Assembly (NCBI GenBank): GCA_021816505.1
Contig: JAKAXS010000019.1
Coordinates: forward strand, 1-14,897
Direction of reading: 5' to 3'
Length of the DNA: 14,897 nucleotides
From: Pseudomonadota bacterium
GTDB lineage: Bacteria; Pseudomonadota; Alphaproteobacteria; Rhizobiales; Hyphomicrobiaceae
The translations under genes and the position numbers were made by a program. The first letter of the stretch is position 1. Each line of letters opens with the position of its first letter. Shown here piece by piece: positions 1 through 7,573 of the stretch. The notes under the pieces are model-generated. The model was not told the origin of the DNA and made no database searches. It worked only from the letters and a program-made list of their open reading frames with translations.

Positions 1-47
1 AGACGGCCGTGAGCGCCGCACAGGCTCGCTCGCGCAAGGCTCGCTAA
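1..47 (+). CDS. 3' end of an unidentified plus-strand gene (partial)
   Basis: Only the last 14 codons are in the window. The frame starting at base 3 reads TAVSAAQARSRKAR and ends at TAA (45-47). The basic, Ala/Arg-rich tail gives no hint of function. The main support for a real gene is the strong rho-independent terminator that starts 26 bases after the stop and points the same way. The frame starting at base 2 is also open here, so the assignment of frame is inference. Confidence 0.35.
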   Translation, partial: TAVSAAQARSRKAR

Positions 48-72
48 AAGCCGGACGAAGTGTTGGACGACG

Positions 73-96
73 AAGGCGCCGCAAGGCGCCTTTTTT
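73..96 (+). terminator. Rho-independent terminator of the left-edge gene
   Basis: A perfect 8-bp stem (AAGGCGCC / GGCGCCTT) closes a GCAA tetraloop and runs directly into six T residues (91-96). The T-run is on the plus strand, so it terminates the gene entering from the left. Read from the minus strand the hairpin has no T-run, so it would be at most a weak stop for the gabT operon that converges on it. Confidence 0.85.
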
Positions 97-114
97 GTTG
101 GCCGGATGCTCGGA

Positions 115-1401
115 TCAGCCCGCCTGGCTGACGGCTTCCGCAAGGCTTGCCTCGAACACGTCCATGCCCTCGCGGACGATGTCGTCGCCGGCGGTGAGCG
201 GCGGCAGAAAACGGATGACGTTTCCGTAGATGCCGCACGACAGCAGGATCAACCCGCGAGCGTTGGCGGATTTCAGCAGCGCGGCCGTGACGGCAGGCGC
301 GGGCGCGCCGTTCATCTCAAGCTCGATCGCGCACATGGCGCCGAGACCGCGCACGTCGCCGATGCAGTTGAGGTTGGCGCTCTGCTGGATGGTGCGGCAG
401 CGATCCATGATGATCTGGCCGATGGCGTTCGCGCGGGCGCAAAGATCCTCGTCCTTGATGACGTCGAGCACCGCGTGTGCCGCGGCGCAGGCGACCGGGT
501 TGCCCGCGTAGGTGCCGCCAAGGCCGCCGGGGTTGGCGGCGTCCATCACGTCGGCACGGCCGGTGATCGCCGAAACCGGGAAGCCGCCCGCGAGACCTTT
601 CGCCAGCGTCACCACGTCGGCCTTTACGCCGGCATGCTCGAGCGCGAACATCTTGCCCGTGCGTGCAAAGCCTGTCTGGATTTCATCGCCGATCAGCAGG
701 ATGCCGTGCTCGTCGCAGAGCTTGCGCAGCGCCTGCAGGAATTCGAACGGCGCAATGTTGAAGCCGCCCTCGCCTTGCACCGGCTCGATGATGATGCCGG
801 CAATGCTCGACGGATCGGCAACATACTTGAAGAGGCCCTTCAACGCATCGATGCTCTGCTCGCTCGAAACGCCGTGGAAGGTGTTGGGGAACGGCACGTT
901 GTAGATGTCGGACGGAAAGGGGCCGAAGTCCTTCTTGTAGGGTACGGCCTTGCCGGTCAGTGCCATGCCGATATGGGTGCGGCCATGGAAGCCGCCGCTG
1001 AACGAGACGATGCCGGGGCGCTTGGTGAAAGCGCGTGCCACCTTCACCGCGTTCTCGACAGCCTCGGCACCGGTCGAAGCGAGCATCGTCTTGGCCGGAC
1101 CGGCGATGGGTGCGATCGCGTTCAAGCGTTCGGCAAGCGTCACGTAGTTCTCGTGCGGTGTCACCTGGAAGCAGACATGGCTGAACGCCTTCATCTGCTC
1201 TTCCACCGCCTTCACCACGCGCGGGTGCTGGTGGCCTGTGTTGACGACGGCGATGCCCGCACCGAAGTCGATGTAGCGCTGGCCGTCCTCGCTCCAGATC
1301 TCGGCGTTCTTCGCACGCTTCGGATAGATCGCGGTGACGTTGCCGATGCCGCGCGGCACCGCCGCCATGCGTCGCGCGTGAAGCTCAGCCGAGGTGGCCA
1401 T
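115..1401 (-). CDS. gabT: 4-aminobutyrate (GABA) aminotransferase, GabT/PuuE type
   Basis: A 428-residue class III PLP-dependent aminotransferase, the usual family length. It should transfer the amino group of GABA to 2-oxoglutarate, giving succinic semialdehyde and glutamate in the cytoplasm. The family motifs are in place: STGAEAVENAVK near residue 110, the IIEPVQGEGG segment (E206, E211), the PLP-contacting D239 in GDEIQTGFARTG, and the Schiff-base lysine K268 in TLAKGLAGG. The E. coli enzyme also uses Lys268. The ATG start has a GGAGAG ribosome site about seven bases upstream. It is the last gene of the operon, 13 bases after puuC, which fits the final step of putrescine breakdown. No succinic semialdehyde dehydrogenase gene lies nearby, so that step must be encoded elsewhere or be shared by the PuuC-type dehydrogenase. 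Confidence 0.93.
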   Translation of the reverse strand: MATSAELHARRMAAVPRGIGNVTAIYPKRAKNAEIWSEDGQRYIDFGAGIAVVNTGHQHPRVVKAVEEQMKAFSHVCFQVTPHENYVTLAERLNAIAPIAGPAKTMLASTGAEAVENAVKVARAFTKRPGIVSFSGGFHGRTHIGMALTGKAVPYKKDFGPFPSDIYNVPFPNTFHGVSSEQSIDALKGLFKYVADPSSIAGIIIEPVQGEGGFNIAPFEFLQALRKLCDEHGILLIGDEIQTGFARTGKMFALEHAGVKADVVTLAKGLAGGFPVSAITGRADVMDAANPGGLGGTYAGNPVACAAAHAVLDVIKDEDLCARANAIGQIIMDRCRTIQQSANLNCIGDVRGLGAMCAIELEMNGAPAPAVTAALLKSANARGLILLSCGIYGNVIRFLPPLTAGDDIVREGMDVFEASLAEAVSQAG

Positions 1402-1414
1402 GTACTGCTCTCCG

Positions 1415-2903
1415 TTAGATCGTGATCGAAACCGATTTCAGGTCGGCGTACTTGTGGAGTGCGTGCAGCGAGCGGTCGCGACCGAAGCCGGACTGCTTGA
1501 AGCCGCCGAACGGCATGGTGATGTCGCAACTGTCCCAACCGTTGATCCACACGAGACCGGCTCTCAGCTTGCGAGCGGCCTGGTGGGCCAGGGTTAGGTC
1601 TTTCGTCCAGAGGCCTGCGGCCAGGCCATACACGGTGTCGTTCGCCATGCGGAAGGCATCGTCGGCGGTCTTGAACTTGGTGACGGCGAGCACGGGGCCG
1701 AACACTTCCTCGCGCGCCAACGTGTGCTCCGGGCTCACATCCGCGAACACCGTCGGCTCGACGTAGAAGCCGCCGGTGTCGACGCGCGTCTGGTTGCCGC
1801 CGAGCTTCAGCGCGTTGCCTTCGGTCTTGGCCGTATGGATGTAGCGCAGCGCCGTGTTCATCTGCGCCTTACTCACCATCGCGCCGAAATTGGTGCGCGG
1901 CTCCAGCGGATCGCCGGGCGAGACCTTGCGCGCTGCACGCAGCAGACTTTCGGTGAAGGCGTCGGCGATGTCCTCCTGCACCAGCAGGCGGGACGCAGCG
2001 GTGCAGACTTCGCCCTGATTGAAGAAGATGTTCCAGGCGGCCTGGACGGCGGCCGCGTTGAGATCCGGGCAATCCGCGAAAATGATCTGCGGAGACTTGC
2101 CGCCCAGCTCCAGGCTGACGCGCTTCAAATTCGACTGGCCGGAATACTGCATCAGCAGCTTGCCCACCGCGCCGGAGCCCGTGAACGCGATCATGTCGAC
2201 GTCCATGTGCAGCGCGATAGACTTGCCCGCGGTGGCTCCCAGGCCCGGCACGACATTCAACACGCCGGCCGGAAGGCCGGCTTCGAGCGCCAGCTGGCCG
2301 ATCTTTCAGCGCCGTCATGGGCGACTGCTCGGCGGGCTTCACCACGACGGAATTGCCCATGGCGAGCGCCGGCGCGATCTTCCACATCGCCATCAGCAGC
2401 GGGAAGTTCCACGGCACGATGATGCCGATCACGCCGAGCGGCTCGTGCACGGCAAACGAGAAGCGGTCCGGCGTGCCGGGTCCGACTTCACCGTAGACCT
2501 TATGGAGCGCCTCGGCATAGTAGCGCAGCGTGCGGATGGCGCCGGGAATGTCGATCGCCAGCGAATCCTTGATCGGCTTGCCGACGTCCAGGCTCTCCAG
2601 CAACGCCAGCTCTTCGGCGTCGCGCTCCATCAGCTCGGCGAGCTTGAACAGAACGTGCTTCTTCTTGCGATAGTGCTGGTTGCGCCAGCGCCCGTCTTCG
2701 AACGCGGCGCGCGCGGCGGTGACGGCGAAGTCGATGTCGGCCGCATCGCAGGACGCGACCTTGTTCAGCACGCGGCCGTCGCGCGGGCCGACGTTGTCGA
2801 ACGTCTCGCCGCTGGCGCTGGCGAGGATCTTGCCGTCGATGACGGCTTTGCCCGGCAGCTCGATCGAGCCGGCAAGCGATTCAAAATGTGCGAGCGAGGT
2901 CAT
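1415..2903 (-). pseudogene. puuC: Gamma-glutamyl-gamma-aminobutyraldehyde dehydrogenase (PuuC type), broken by a +1 frameshift
   Basis: An aldehyde dehydrogenase that should oxidise gamma-glutamyl-gamma-aminobutyraldehyde to gamma-glutamyl-GABA with NAD(P)+. The reading frame from ATG 2903 is correct to residue 200 (PMTALK) and then turns to nonsense. The remaining protein continues in the next frame to TAA 1415-1417. One extra T in the TTT run at 2304-2306 explains this: without it the protein reads MTALKIGQLALEAGLPAG and has exactly 495 residues, normal for the family. In the repaired protein N166 (PWNFP), K189 (VVKPAEQSP), E265 (LELGGK) and the catalytic C300 (NQGEVC) are all present. An AGAGGA ribosome site precedes the start. 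It follows puuA by 29 bases and precedes gabT by 13. Conserved motifs on both sides of the break suggest a sequencing error or very recent inactivation. Confidence 0.9.
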
Positions 2904-2932
2904 GTTTCGATCCTCTCGGTTGCACTCGGCGA

Positions 2933-4300
2933 TCAGGCGACCTGGGCGTACCAGGCATGGTCGAGCGAGGTGACGATGCGTTCGAAGCCGATGCGCTCCG
3001 TCGTTTTCAAGCGGTAATAGACATCCTGGACGTCGGCGCCGAGGTACTCGCGCACCACGGGTGACGCCTTGAACGTCGACAGGGCGTTGACCCAGGCGAT
3101 CGGCAGTGCCGGCCCATCCAGTTCCTCGGCGTTGCCTTTCGCCTCTGGCCCCGGATCGATCTTGCCGGCGATGCCGTGATGGATGCCGGCAAGAATGCCT
3201 GCCACCACCAGATAGGGATTGGCGTCCGCGCCGGCAACGCGGTGTTCGATGCGCGTGGCAGCGCCGGTGCCGAACGGAATGCGCAGCGCGACCGTACGAT
3301 TGTTGGAGCCCCAGAGCGCGGTGAGCGGAACGTAGCTCTCCGGCACGTAGCGGCGGTAGGCATTCGCCGACTGGGCCCAGAAGGCCATGAAGTCGCCCAT
3401 CGTTTCGCGCAAGCCGCCGACGGCGTGGCGGAACATGGGCGACATGCTGGGCGAGGGTGCCTTCGGATCGCCGGCGAACAGGTTCGCGCCCTTGTCGTCG
3501 ACGAGGCTGACGTGCACGTGCATGCCCGAGCCGGTCCAGTCATGATGAGGCTTGGCCATGAAGGTCGCCTCGTAACCGTGTGCGCTGGCGGCCGCCTTGA
3601 TGGCGCGCTTCAGCAGCAAGCCGTCCAGTGCGGCCTTCACGGGATCGTCGGTGTGCTTGAGGTTGATCTCGAACTGGCCGGGGCCGCTTTCCTGCATGAC
3701 GGCATCGACGGGGAGGCCCTGCACTTCGCAGATCTTGTAGACGTCGTCGATGAAGGGACCCAGCGCGTCCAATTCCTCGAACATGAAGGTCATCGGCTGG
3801 TCGGGGTCGGAACAGACGCCGGGCGGCGTCGTCAGGCTGAACGAGCCGTCCGCCTGGCGCTTCGTCACGTAGAATTCCAACTCGACGGCGACGACGGGCG
3901 TCTGGCCCGCCTTCTTGAAGCGCGCGACCTGGTTGGCAAGAATGCCGTGCGGCGCCAGATCGTAGGCTTCCTCCGGCACCATCACGGCCTGTGCGTGCGT
4001 GCGGTTGCCCACGGGCACGGGATGCAGCGTACCGGCGACGAGATGGAACTTGATGTCGTAGTCGCCCGTCTCCCAAAGCCGTCCGGTCTCGGCAATCGAG
4101 TTGCCGCGCGGATCCAGCACGTAGACGGAGGCGGGAAGCATCAAACCGCTCTTCACGACGCTTTGCAGGTCGGCCGGGCGGATGCGCTTGCCGCGCGGCA
4201 TGCCGTTCAGATCGAACAGCACGATGTCGATCCATTGCACGGTCGGATTGGCGGCGAGGAAGGCTTTCGCCTCGTCGGCCGTAACACGCGGCAGCGTCAT
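2933..4300 (-). CDS. puuA: Gamma-glutamylputrescine synthetase (PuuA type, glutamine synthetase family)
   Basis: A 455-residue glutamine synthetase-fold enzyme that should ligate glutamate to putrescine (or another amine) using ATP, the committing step of the glutamylated pathway. Visible family signatures are the N-terminal beta-grasp region (IDIVLFDLNGMPRGKR, residues 24-39), metal-binding glutamates in VELEFYV (140, 142) and QESGPGQFEINL (204 onward), the ATP-site GSGMHVHVSL (257-266), RRYVPESYVP (316 on) and the IEHRVAGADANPY segment (351-363). True glutamine synthetases read NRSA and NPY in slightly different contexts. The amine-ligase assignment rests mainly on the neighbours puuD and puuC. 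Its ATG overlaps the puuD stop by four bases (ATGA, 4297-4300), a sign of translational coupling, and an AGAGG element lies upstream. Alternative substrates are ethanolamine, spermidine or other monoamines. Confidence 0.88.
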   Translation of the reverse strand: MTLPRVTADEAKAFLAANPTVQWIDIVLFDLNGMPRGKRIRPADLQSVVKSGLMLPASVYVLDPRGNSIAETGRLWETGDYDIKFHLVAGTLHPVPVGNRTHAQAVMVPEEAYDLAPHGILANQVARFKKAGQTPVVAVELEFYVTKRQADGSFSLTTPPGVCSDPDQPMTFMFEELDALGPFIDDVYKICEVQGLPVDAVMQESGPGQFEINLKHTDDPVKAALDGLLLKRAIKAAASAHGYEATFMAKPHHDWTGSGMHVHVSLVDDKGANLFAGDPKAPSPSMSPMFRHAVGGLRETMGDFMAFWAQSANAYRRYVPESYVPLTALWGSNNRTVALRIPFGTGAATRIEHRVAGADANPYLVVAGILAGIHHGIAGKIDPGPEAKGNAEELDGPALPIAWVNALSTFKASPVVREYLGADVQDVYYRLKTTERIGFERIVTSLDHAWYAQVA

Positions 4301-5037
4301 GATGTTCTTTTGCCTCTCACGGCGTCGCCGAAGCGATTGAAAAGGGAAACTGAAACGTCATTGGAAGCAGCCTTCCACTCCGGGTGCCATTGCACACCGA
4401 GCAGGAAGGGGTGGTCCATCGGGCCCATGACGGCCTCAACGAGGCCGTCTTCGGCGTAGGCCTGGGGCCGCAGTCCTTTGGCAAGGCGCGAGATGCCCTG
4501 GCCGTGGAGGGAGTTGACGATCACCGTCTCCTGGCCAACCCACTTCAACAGCTCGTCGTCGAGGCGGATGGGATGCGAGGGACCGAAGCGATCCTCCATC
4601 AGGTCCTTTGGCTTCTCGCGGTGGTCGTTCAGGCCTGGCTGATCGTGCACGGCCTGATGCAGCGTGCCGCCCAGCGCGACGTTCAACTCCTGATAGCCGC
4701 GGCAAATGGCGAACAGGGGGATCTTCTTTTCGACGGCGGTGCGGATCAGCGGCAGCGTCACCGCATCACGTGCGTCGTCCATCGTCTCCGGGCGCAGCGG
4801 CGCTTCCGTGCCGTAGTGGCGCGGATGGACGTTCGAGACGCTGCCGGACAGCAGGATGCCGTCGGCGATCTCGAGAATGGCGCCGATGTCGACGAGCGCT
4901 GCTTCAAGGGGCACGAGCAACGGCTGGCACTGCGCCACCTCCGCCACCGCGGCCGAGTATTTTCGGCCGACGGCGTCGAAGGTGAGGGTCTCAATGACTT
5001 TCGTGTCGGCAGGGATAATGACGATCGGACGGCTCAT
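4297..5037 (-). CDS. puuD: Gamma-glutamyl-gamma-aminobutyrate hydrolase (PuuD type, class I glutamine amidotransferase fold)
   Basis: A 246-residue peptidase C26 / class I amidotransferase-like hydrolase that should release GABA and glutamate from gamma-glutamyl-GABA. The catalytic triad is visible: nucleophile C112 in AICRGYQELNVALGG, and H218 and E220 in GVQWHPEW. The LLSGSVSNVHPRHYG segment (62-76) is the family's substrate-pocket loop. Length and motif spacing match PuuD of E. coli. It sits second in the operon, with its ATG overlapping the stop of the upstream aminotransferase (ATGA, 5034-5037) and its own stop overlapping the puuA start. This places the deglutamylating enzyme upstream of the glutamylating one, a gene order different from a strict pathway order. 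Confidence 0.92.
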   Translation of the reverse strand: MSRPIVIIPADTKVIETLTFDAVGRKYSAAVAEVAQCQPLLVPLEAALVDIGAILEIADGILLSGSVSNVHPRHYGTEAPLRPETMDDARDAVTLPLIRTAVEKKIPLFAICRGYQELNVALGGTLHQAVHDQPGLNDHREKPKDLMEDRFGPSHPIRLDDELLKWVGQETVIVNSLHGQGISRLAKGLRPQAYAEDGLVEAVMGPMDHPFLLGVQWHPEWKAASNDVSVSLFNRFGDAVRGKRTS

Positions 5038-6419
5038 GCCGCAATTTCTCCCCGCACGTCGTTGAGGGTCTGGTCGAGCGCCTTGGCGATGACGGCCTCG
5101 GCTTCATCGAACTGGGCTTGCGTCCAGATCAGCGGCGGCGCGCACACCATGGTGTCGAACACGGCGCGCATGATGAAGCCTTCGCGGAAGAAGTGGTCGC
5201 GGCACATCAGGCCGACGCGGCCCGGCTGTTCGAAGCGGCGGCGCGTGCGCTTGTCGGCGACAAGCTCGATCGCGCCCAGCATGCCGATGGAGCGGACCTC
5301 GCCGACGAGCGGGTGATCCTTGAACTTCGCCAGCATTTTCGCGAGCGCCGGTCCGGTCGTGGTGTTGACCTTCTCGACCAGCTTCTCGTTCTCCATGATC
5401 TCGATGTTCTTCAACGCGACGGCGCACGCAACCGGATGCCCGGAGAACGTGTAGCCGTGGTTGAAGTCGTCGTTGTGGTTCATCAGGACCTCGACGATCT
5501 TGTCGTCGATCATCAGGCCCGAAAGCGGGATGTAGCCGGAGGTGGCGGCCTTGGCGAACGTCAGGAGGTTCGGCTTGATGCCGTAGTACTCGGACGCAAA
5601 CCACGTGCCCAGGCGGCCGAAGCCGGTGATGACTTCGTCGGCCAGGAACAGGATGCCGTACTTGTCGATGATTTTCTGGACTTCGGGCCAATAGGTCGAC
5701 GGTGCGATCTTCACGCCACCGGCGCCCTGCACCGGTTCGGCAGCGAAGGCGGCAACGTTCTCGGGACCGATGGCCAGGATCTCGTCTTCCAACGCCTTCG
5801 CGGCGCGCAAGCCGAACTCTTCCACGCTCTCCCCATCTTTGCCCTCGCCGTACCAGTAGGGATCGACGATGTGGCGGAAGCCCGGATAGACGGGATAGCT
5901 GTGCTCGTGCACGTGGGACATGCCGCCCATCGAGCCGGCCGCGATCGTCGAGCCGTGATAGGCCTGACGGCGGCTGATGATGATCTGGCGCTTGGGCTCG
6001 CCCTTCAATGCCCAGTAGTGGCGGATAAGGCGAATGGCGGTGTCGTTGCTCTCGGAGCCGGATGAGCCGAGGAACACCTGGTTCAGGTTGTCGGGCGCGA
6101 TGTCCGCCAGCTTCTTGGCGAGTTGCACGACCGGCGGATGCGTCGTCTTGAAGAACGTGTTGTAGAACGGCAGCTCCATCATCTGCTGATAGGCGGCTTC
6201 GGCCAGTTCCTTCCGGCCGCAACCGATGGCCGTGGTCCACAAGCCGGACATGCCGTCGAGGATGCGGTTACCCTCGCTGTCCCAAAGGTAGGGACCTTCG
6301 CCCTTGACGATCACGCGGGGGCCGGCACCCGAACGCAACGACTTGTGGTTGGTGAACGGATGCAGGTGATGCAGTGCATCGAGTTCTTGCAGGGTATGGT
6401 TGGTTTGCGGGCGAGACAT
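5034..6419 (-). CDS. spuC: Class III omega-aminotransferase, putrescine-pyruvate aminotransferase (SpuC-like)
   Basis: A 461-residue PLP enzyme of the class III group that includes SpuC, which moves the terminal amino group of putrescine to pyruvate. The motifs seen are the N-terminal HHLHPFTNHKSL segment typical of this subgroup, GSSGSESNDTA (118-128), the cofactor-contacting D261 in ADEVITGFGRLG, and the Schiff-base lysine K290 in LLTFAKAATSGYIP. The start is placed at ATG 6419, not the upstream in-frame 6503, because GGAGG stands about seven bases before 6419 and the upstream 28 residues (Arg/Leu-rich) do not look like this family. It is the first gene of the operon. In this context it could act on putrescine or on gamma-glutamylputrescine, in the step that PuuB performs in E. 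coli. A general beta-alanine or other omega-amino acid transaminase role is possible. Confidence 0.87.
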   Translation of the reverse strand: MSRPQTNHTLQELDALHHLHPFTNHKSLRSGAGPRVIVKGEGPYLWDSEGNRILDGMSGLWTTAIGCGRKELAEAAYQQMMELPFYNTFFKTTHPPVVQLAKKLADIAPDNLNQVFLGSSGSESNDTAIRLIRHYWALKGEPKRQIIISRRQAYHGSTIAAGSMGGMSHVHEHSYPVYPGFRHIVDPYWYGEGKDGESVEEFGLRAAKALEDEILAIGPENVAAFAAEPVQGAGGVKIAPSTYWPEVQKIIDKYGILFLADEVITGFGRLGTWFASEYYGIKPNLLTFAKAATSGYIPLSGLMIDDKIVEVLMNHNDDFNHGYTFSGHPVACAVALKNIEIMENEKLVEKVNTTTGPALAKMLAKFKDHPLVGEVRSIGMLGAIELVADKRTRRRFEQPGRVGLMCRDHFFREGFIMRAVFDTMVCAPPLIWTQAQFDEAEAVIAKALDQTLNDVRGEIAA

Positions 6420-6574
6420 CAGGGACCTCCGGCAGCGCCAAAAATGTAAGGGGAGTTCGAGCAGTTCAGACAGCGAGCGGCGGCGTAAAGCCGATCCGTG
6501 CACAAAGCTCCAGCAGCTGGCGCTTCCGGCTCAGAGTGGCGATGGGATGCAGCACGAGGCACGCGCGACCGCAT
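6419..6574 (-). CDS. Possible 51-residue leader ORF overlapping the spuC start
   Basis: Inside the long untranslated leader of the operon an ATG at 6574 opens a 51-residue frame. It begins MRSRVPRAASHRHSEP and ends with TGA whose last base is the A of the spuC ATG (TGATG). That arrangement would allow translational coupling. No convincing ribosome site precedes the ATG, the peptide resembles nothing I recognise, and open frames of this size are common by chance in GC-rich DNA. Treat it as a candidate only. Confidence 0.18.
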   Translation of the reverse strand: MRSRVPRAASHRHSEPEAPAAGALCTDRLYAAARCLNCSNSPYIFGAAGGP

Positions 6575-6709
6575 GGTGCGCTGAGCACGAAGTCCGACAA
6601 TGAAGGACGCGAAAGCATCAAGATCGCCTAGCCGCCTGCGGATGCAGACACTCGAACCCTACCTCAGATGATCGCCGTCCAATACAGCGGTAATTGCACT
6701 GTGCAGACT

Positions 6710-6737
6710 TTGACGACGACCCGGAGTGAGGTATAGC
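6710..6737 (+). promoter_or_regulatory. Sigma70-type promoter of the tetR-type regulator
   Basis: On the plus strand TTGACG (6710-6715) is followed after 16 bases by TATAGC (6732-6737). The predicted start point, about 6744, falls at the edge of the palindrome centred on 6751. A protein bound there would therefore block the regulator's own transcription as well. Confidence 0.5.
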
Positions 6738-6738
6738 A

Positions 6739-6766
6739 ATAATGTCTACAGTGTAGAAATTGTCAA
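6739..6766 (-). promoter_or_regulatory. Sigma70-type promoter of the spuC-puuDAC-gabT operon
   Basis: On the minus strand a consensus -35 TTGACA (6766-6761) is followed after 16 bases by CATTAT (6744-6739), four of six matches to the -10 consensus. Transcription would start near 6732, leaving a leader of about 310 nt before the spuC ATG. The palindromic operator core (6745-6757) lies in the spacer between the two boxes, a classical position for repression. Confidence 0.6.
6741..6761. promoter_or_regulatory. Palindromic operator shared by divergent promoters
   Basis: The core TCTACA-G-TGTAGA (6745-6757) is a perfect 6-bp inverted repeat around a single central base. Extending outward, nine of ten positions on each side pair across the centre at 6751 (AAT on the left, ATT on the right, one mismatch). 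Size and symmetry fit a TetR-family dimer site. It lies in the spacer of the operon promoter and at the start point of the tetR promoter. That the adjacent TetR-type protein binds it is inference from position. Confidence 0.65.
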
Positions 6767-6775
6767 GAGACAGCT

Positions 6776-7432
6776 ATGGTGAAGGCACAGACGCGTGGCC
6801 GCCGCGGGCTGAACCGCGACGAGCTGCTGGAAACGGCTTTCGAGATGGCTTCCGCCGAAGGCGAGGCCGGCTTCTCGCTGCGCAAGCTTGGCGCACGCAT
6901 CGGCGTCGACCCGATGACCTTGCTGCACCATTTCGGATCCAAGGACGGCCTGCTGCGCGAGATCGCGGATTTCTCGCTCAAGACCGTGGCGCTGCCCGAC
7001 CCTTCGGATGACTGGAAGGCCGATCTTGGCGCCGTCGCCCATGCCTATCGCGACTTGGCGCGGCGTCACCCGCGCATCTTCCATTTGCATTTCCGATATC
7101 ACGCGACGGGGGCCCGCGATCATGCCGCGAGCGAGGTGGTGCATCGGGCCCTGCGCGCGTCCGGCCTGCCGGATTCGACCGCGGCCGGCTTGGGTCTGGC
7201 CTTCTTCGCGTTCGTACTGGGCTTCGCACTGGCCGAAGCCGAGGGCCTGGTCCAACCGTTGAGCAAGACGGAGGAAGCGGAGCTGACGGCGCTGGACCCG
7301 GACGCTTTCGCGGCAACCCGCGCCTTCATTCCTGCCTTCAAGACGCTCGACTCCGGCGCGACGTTCGAAGCGGCGATCGGCGCTTTCATCGATGGCATCG
7401 CCCTCCGATGCGACGATCGCCGCGCGACCTAA
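6776..7432 (+). CDS. TetR/AcrR-family transcriptional regulator, probable repressor of the putrescine operon
   Basis: A 218-residue protein with the TetR layout. The N-terminal DNA-binding domain spans roughly residues 12-58 and contains LLETAFEMASAEGEAGFSLRKLGARIGVDPMTLLHHFGSKDGLL, where the helix-turn-helix ends in the typical H-x-F-G-S-K turn. An alpha-helical ligand and dimer domain follows (about 70-210) and resembles the TetR_C group more than AcrR. The ATG at 6776 is preceded only by a weak AAGAGA element. The gene is divergent from the catabolic operon and next to a palindrome placed in both promoters, so autoregulation and repression of the operon are likely. The inducer is unknown; putrescine, gamma-glutamylputrescine or GABA are the obvious candidates. 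E. coli uses the unrelated PuuR for this job. Confidence 0.85.
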   Translation: MVKAQTRGRRGLNRDELLETAFEMASAEGEAGFSLRKLGARIGVDPMTLLHHFGSKDGLLREIADFSLKTVALPDPSDDWKADLGAVAHAYRDLARRHPRIFHLHFRYHATGARDHAASEVVHRALRASGLPDSTAAGLGLAFFAFVLGFALAEAEGLVQPLSKTEEAELTALDPDAFAATRAFIPAFKTLDSGATFEAAIGAFIDGIALRCDDRRAT

Positions 7433-7490
7433 AAAATTTCGCGAACTGTCATGGAACTAACAGACTCGTGGACTATTTATCGGTCAGCTG

Positions 7491-7541
7491 CGTGACCCCG
7501 CGGCATTCGCGTATCGCGTATCCGGATGCGGCGGGGTCACG
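7491..7541. repeat. Long GC-rich inverted repeat (hairpin) after tetR
   Basis: CGTGACCCCGC (7491-7501) and GCGGGGTCACG (7531-7541) are perfect 11-bp arms around a 29-base centre. The centre can pair further (GCATTC with GGATGC, one G-U), and CTG/CAG pairs outside with one bulged G. There is no T-run, so it is not an ordinary terminator. It could be an RNA structure, a protein site or the remnant of a small repeat element. Confidence 0.6.
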
Positions 7542-7573
7542 GCAGTGTTTGGCTCCAGCTTTGAGTCACTGCC
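7541..7573. repeat. Inverted repeat abutting the small membrane-protein ORF
   Basis: GGCAGTG (7541-7547) pairs with CACTGCC (7567-7573), a perfect 7-bp stem. The last base is immediately before the ATG of the 60-residue ORF at 7574. It shares base 7541 with the larger hairpin to its left, so the two structures are stacked. If the ORF is translated, the stem would occupy its ribosome-binding region. Confidence 0.45.

Noticed and set aside
106..1425. A 439-residue plus-strand ORF opposite gabT
   Set aside because: Its translation is rich in Arg, Ala, Asp and His without recognisable motifs, as expected for the antisense of a high-GC gene. The opposite strand carries a complete aminotransferase with all catalytic residues.
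3176..4459. A 427-residue plus-strand ORF opposite puuA
   Set aside because: Same antisense pattern; the minus strand encodes a full glutamine synthetase-family enzyme with coupled neighbours.
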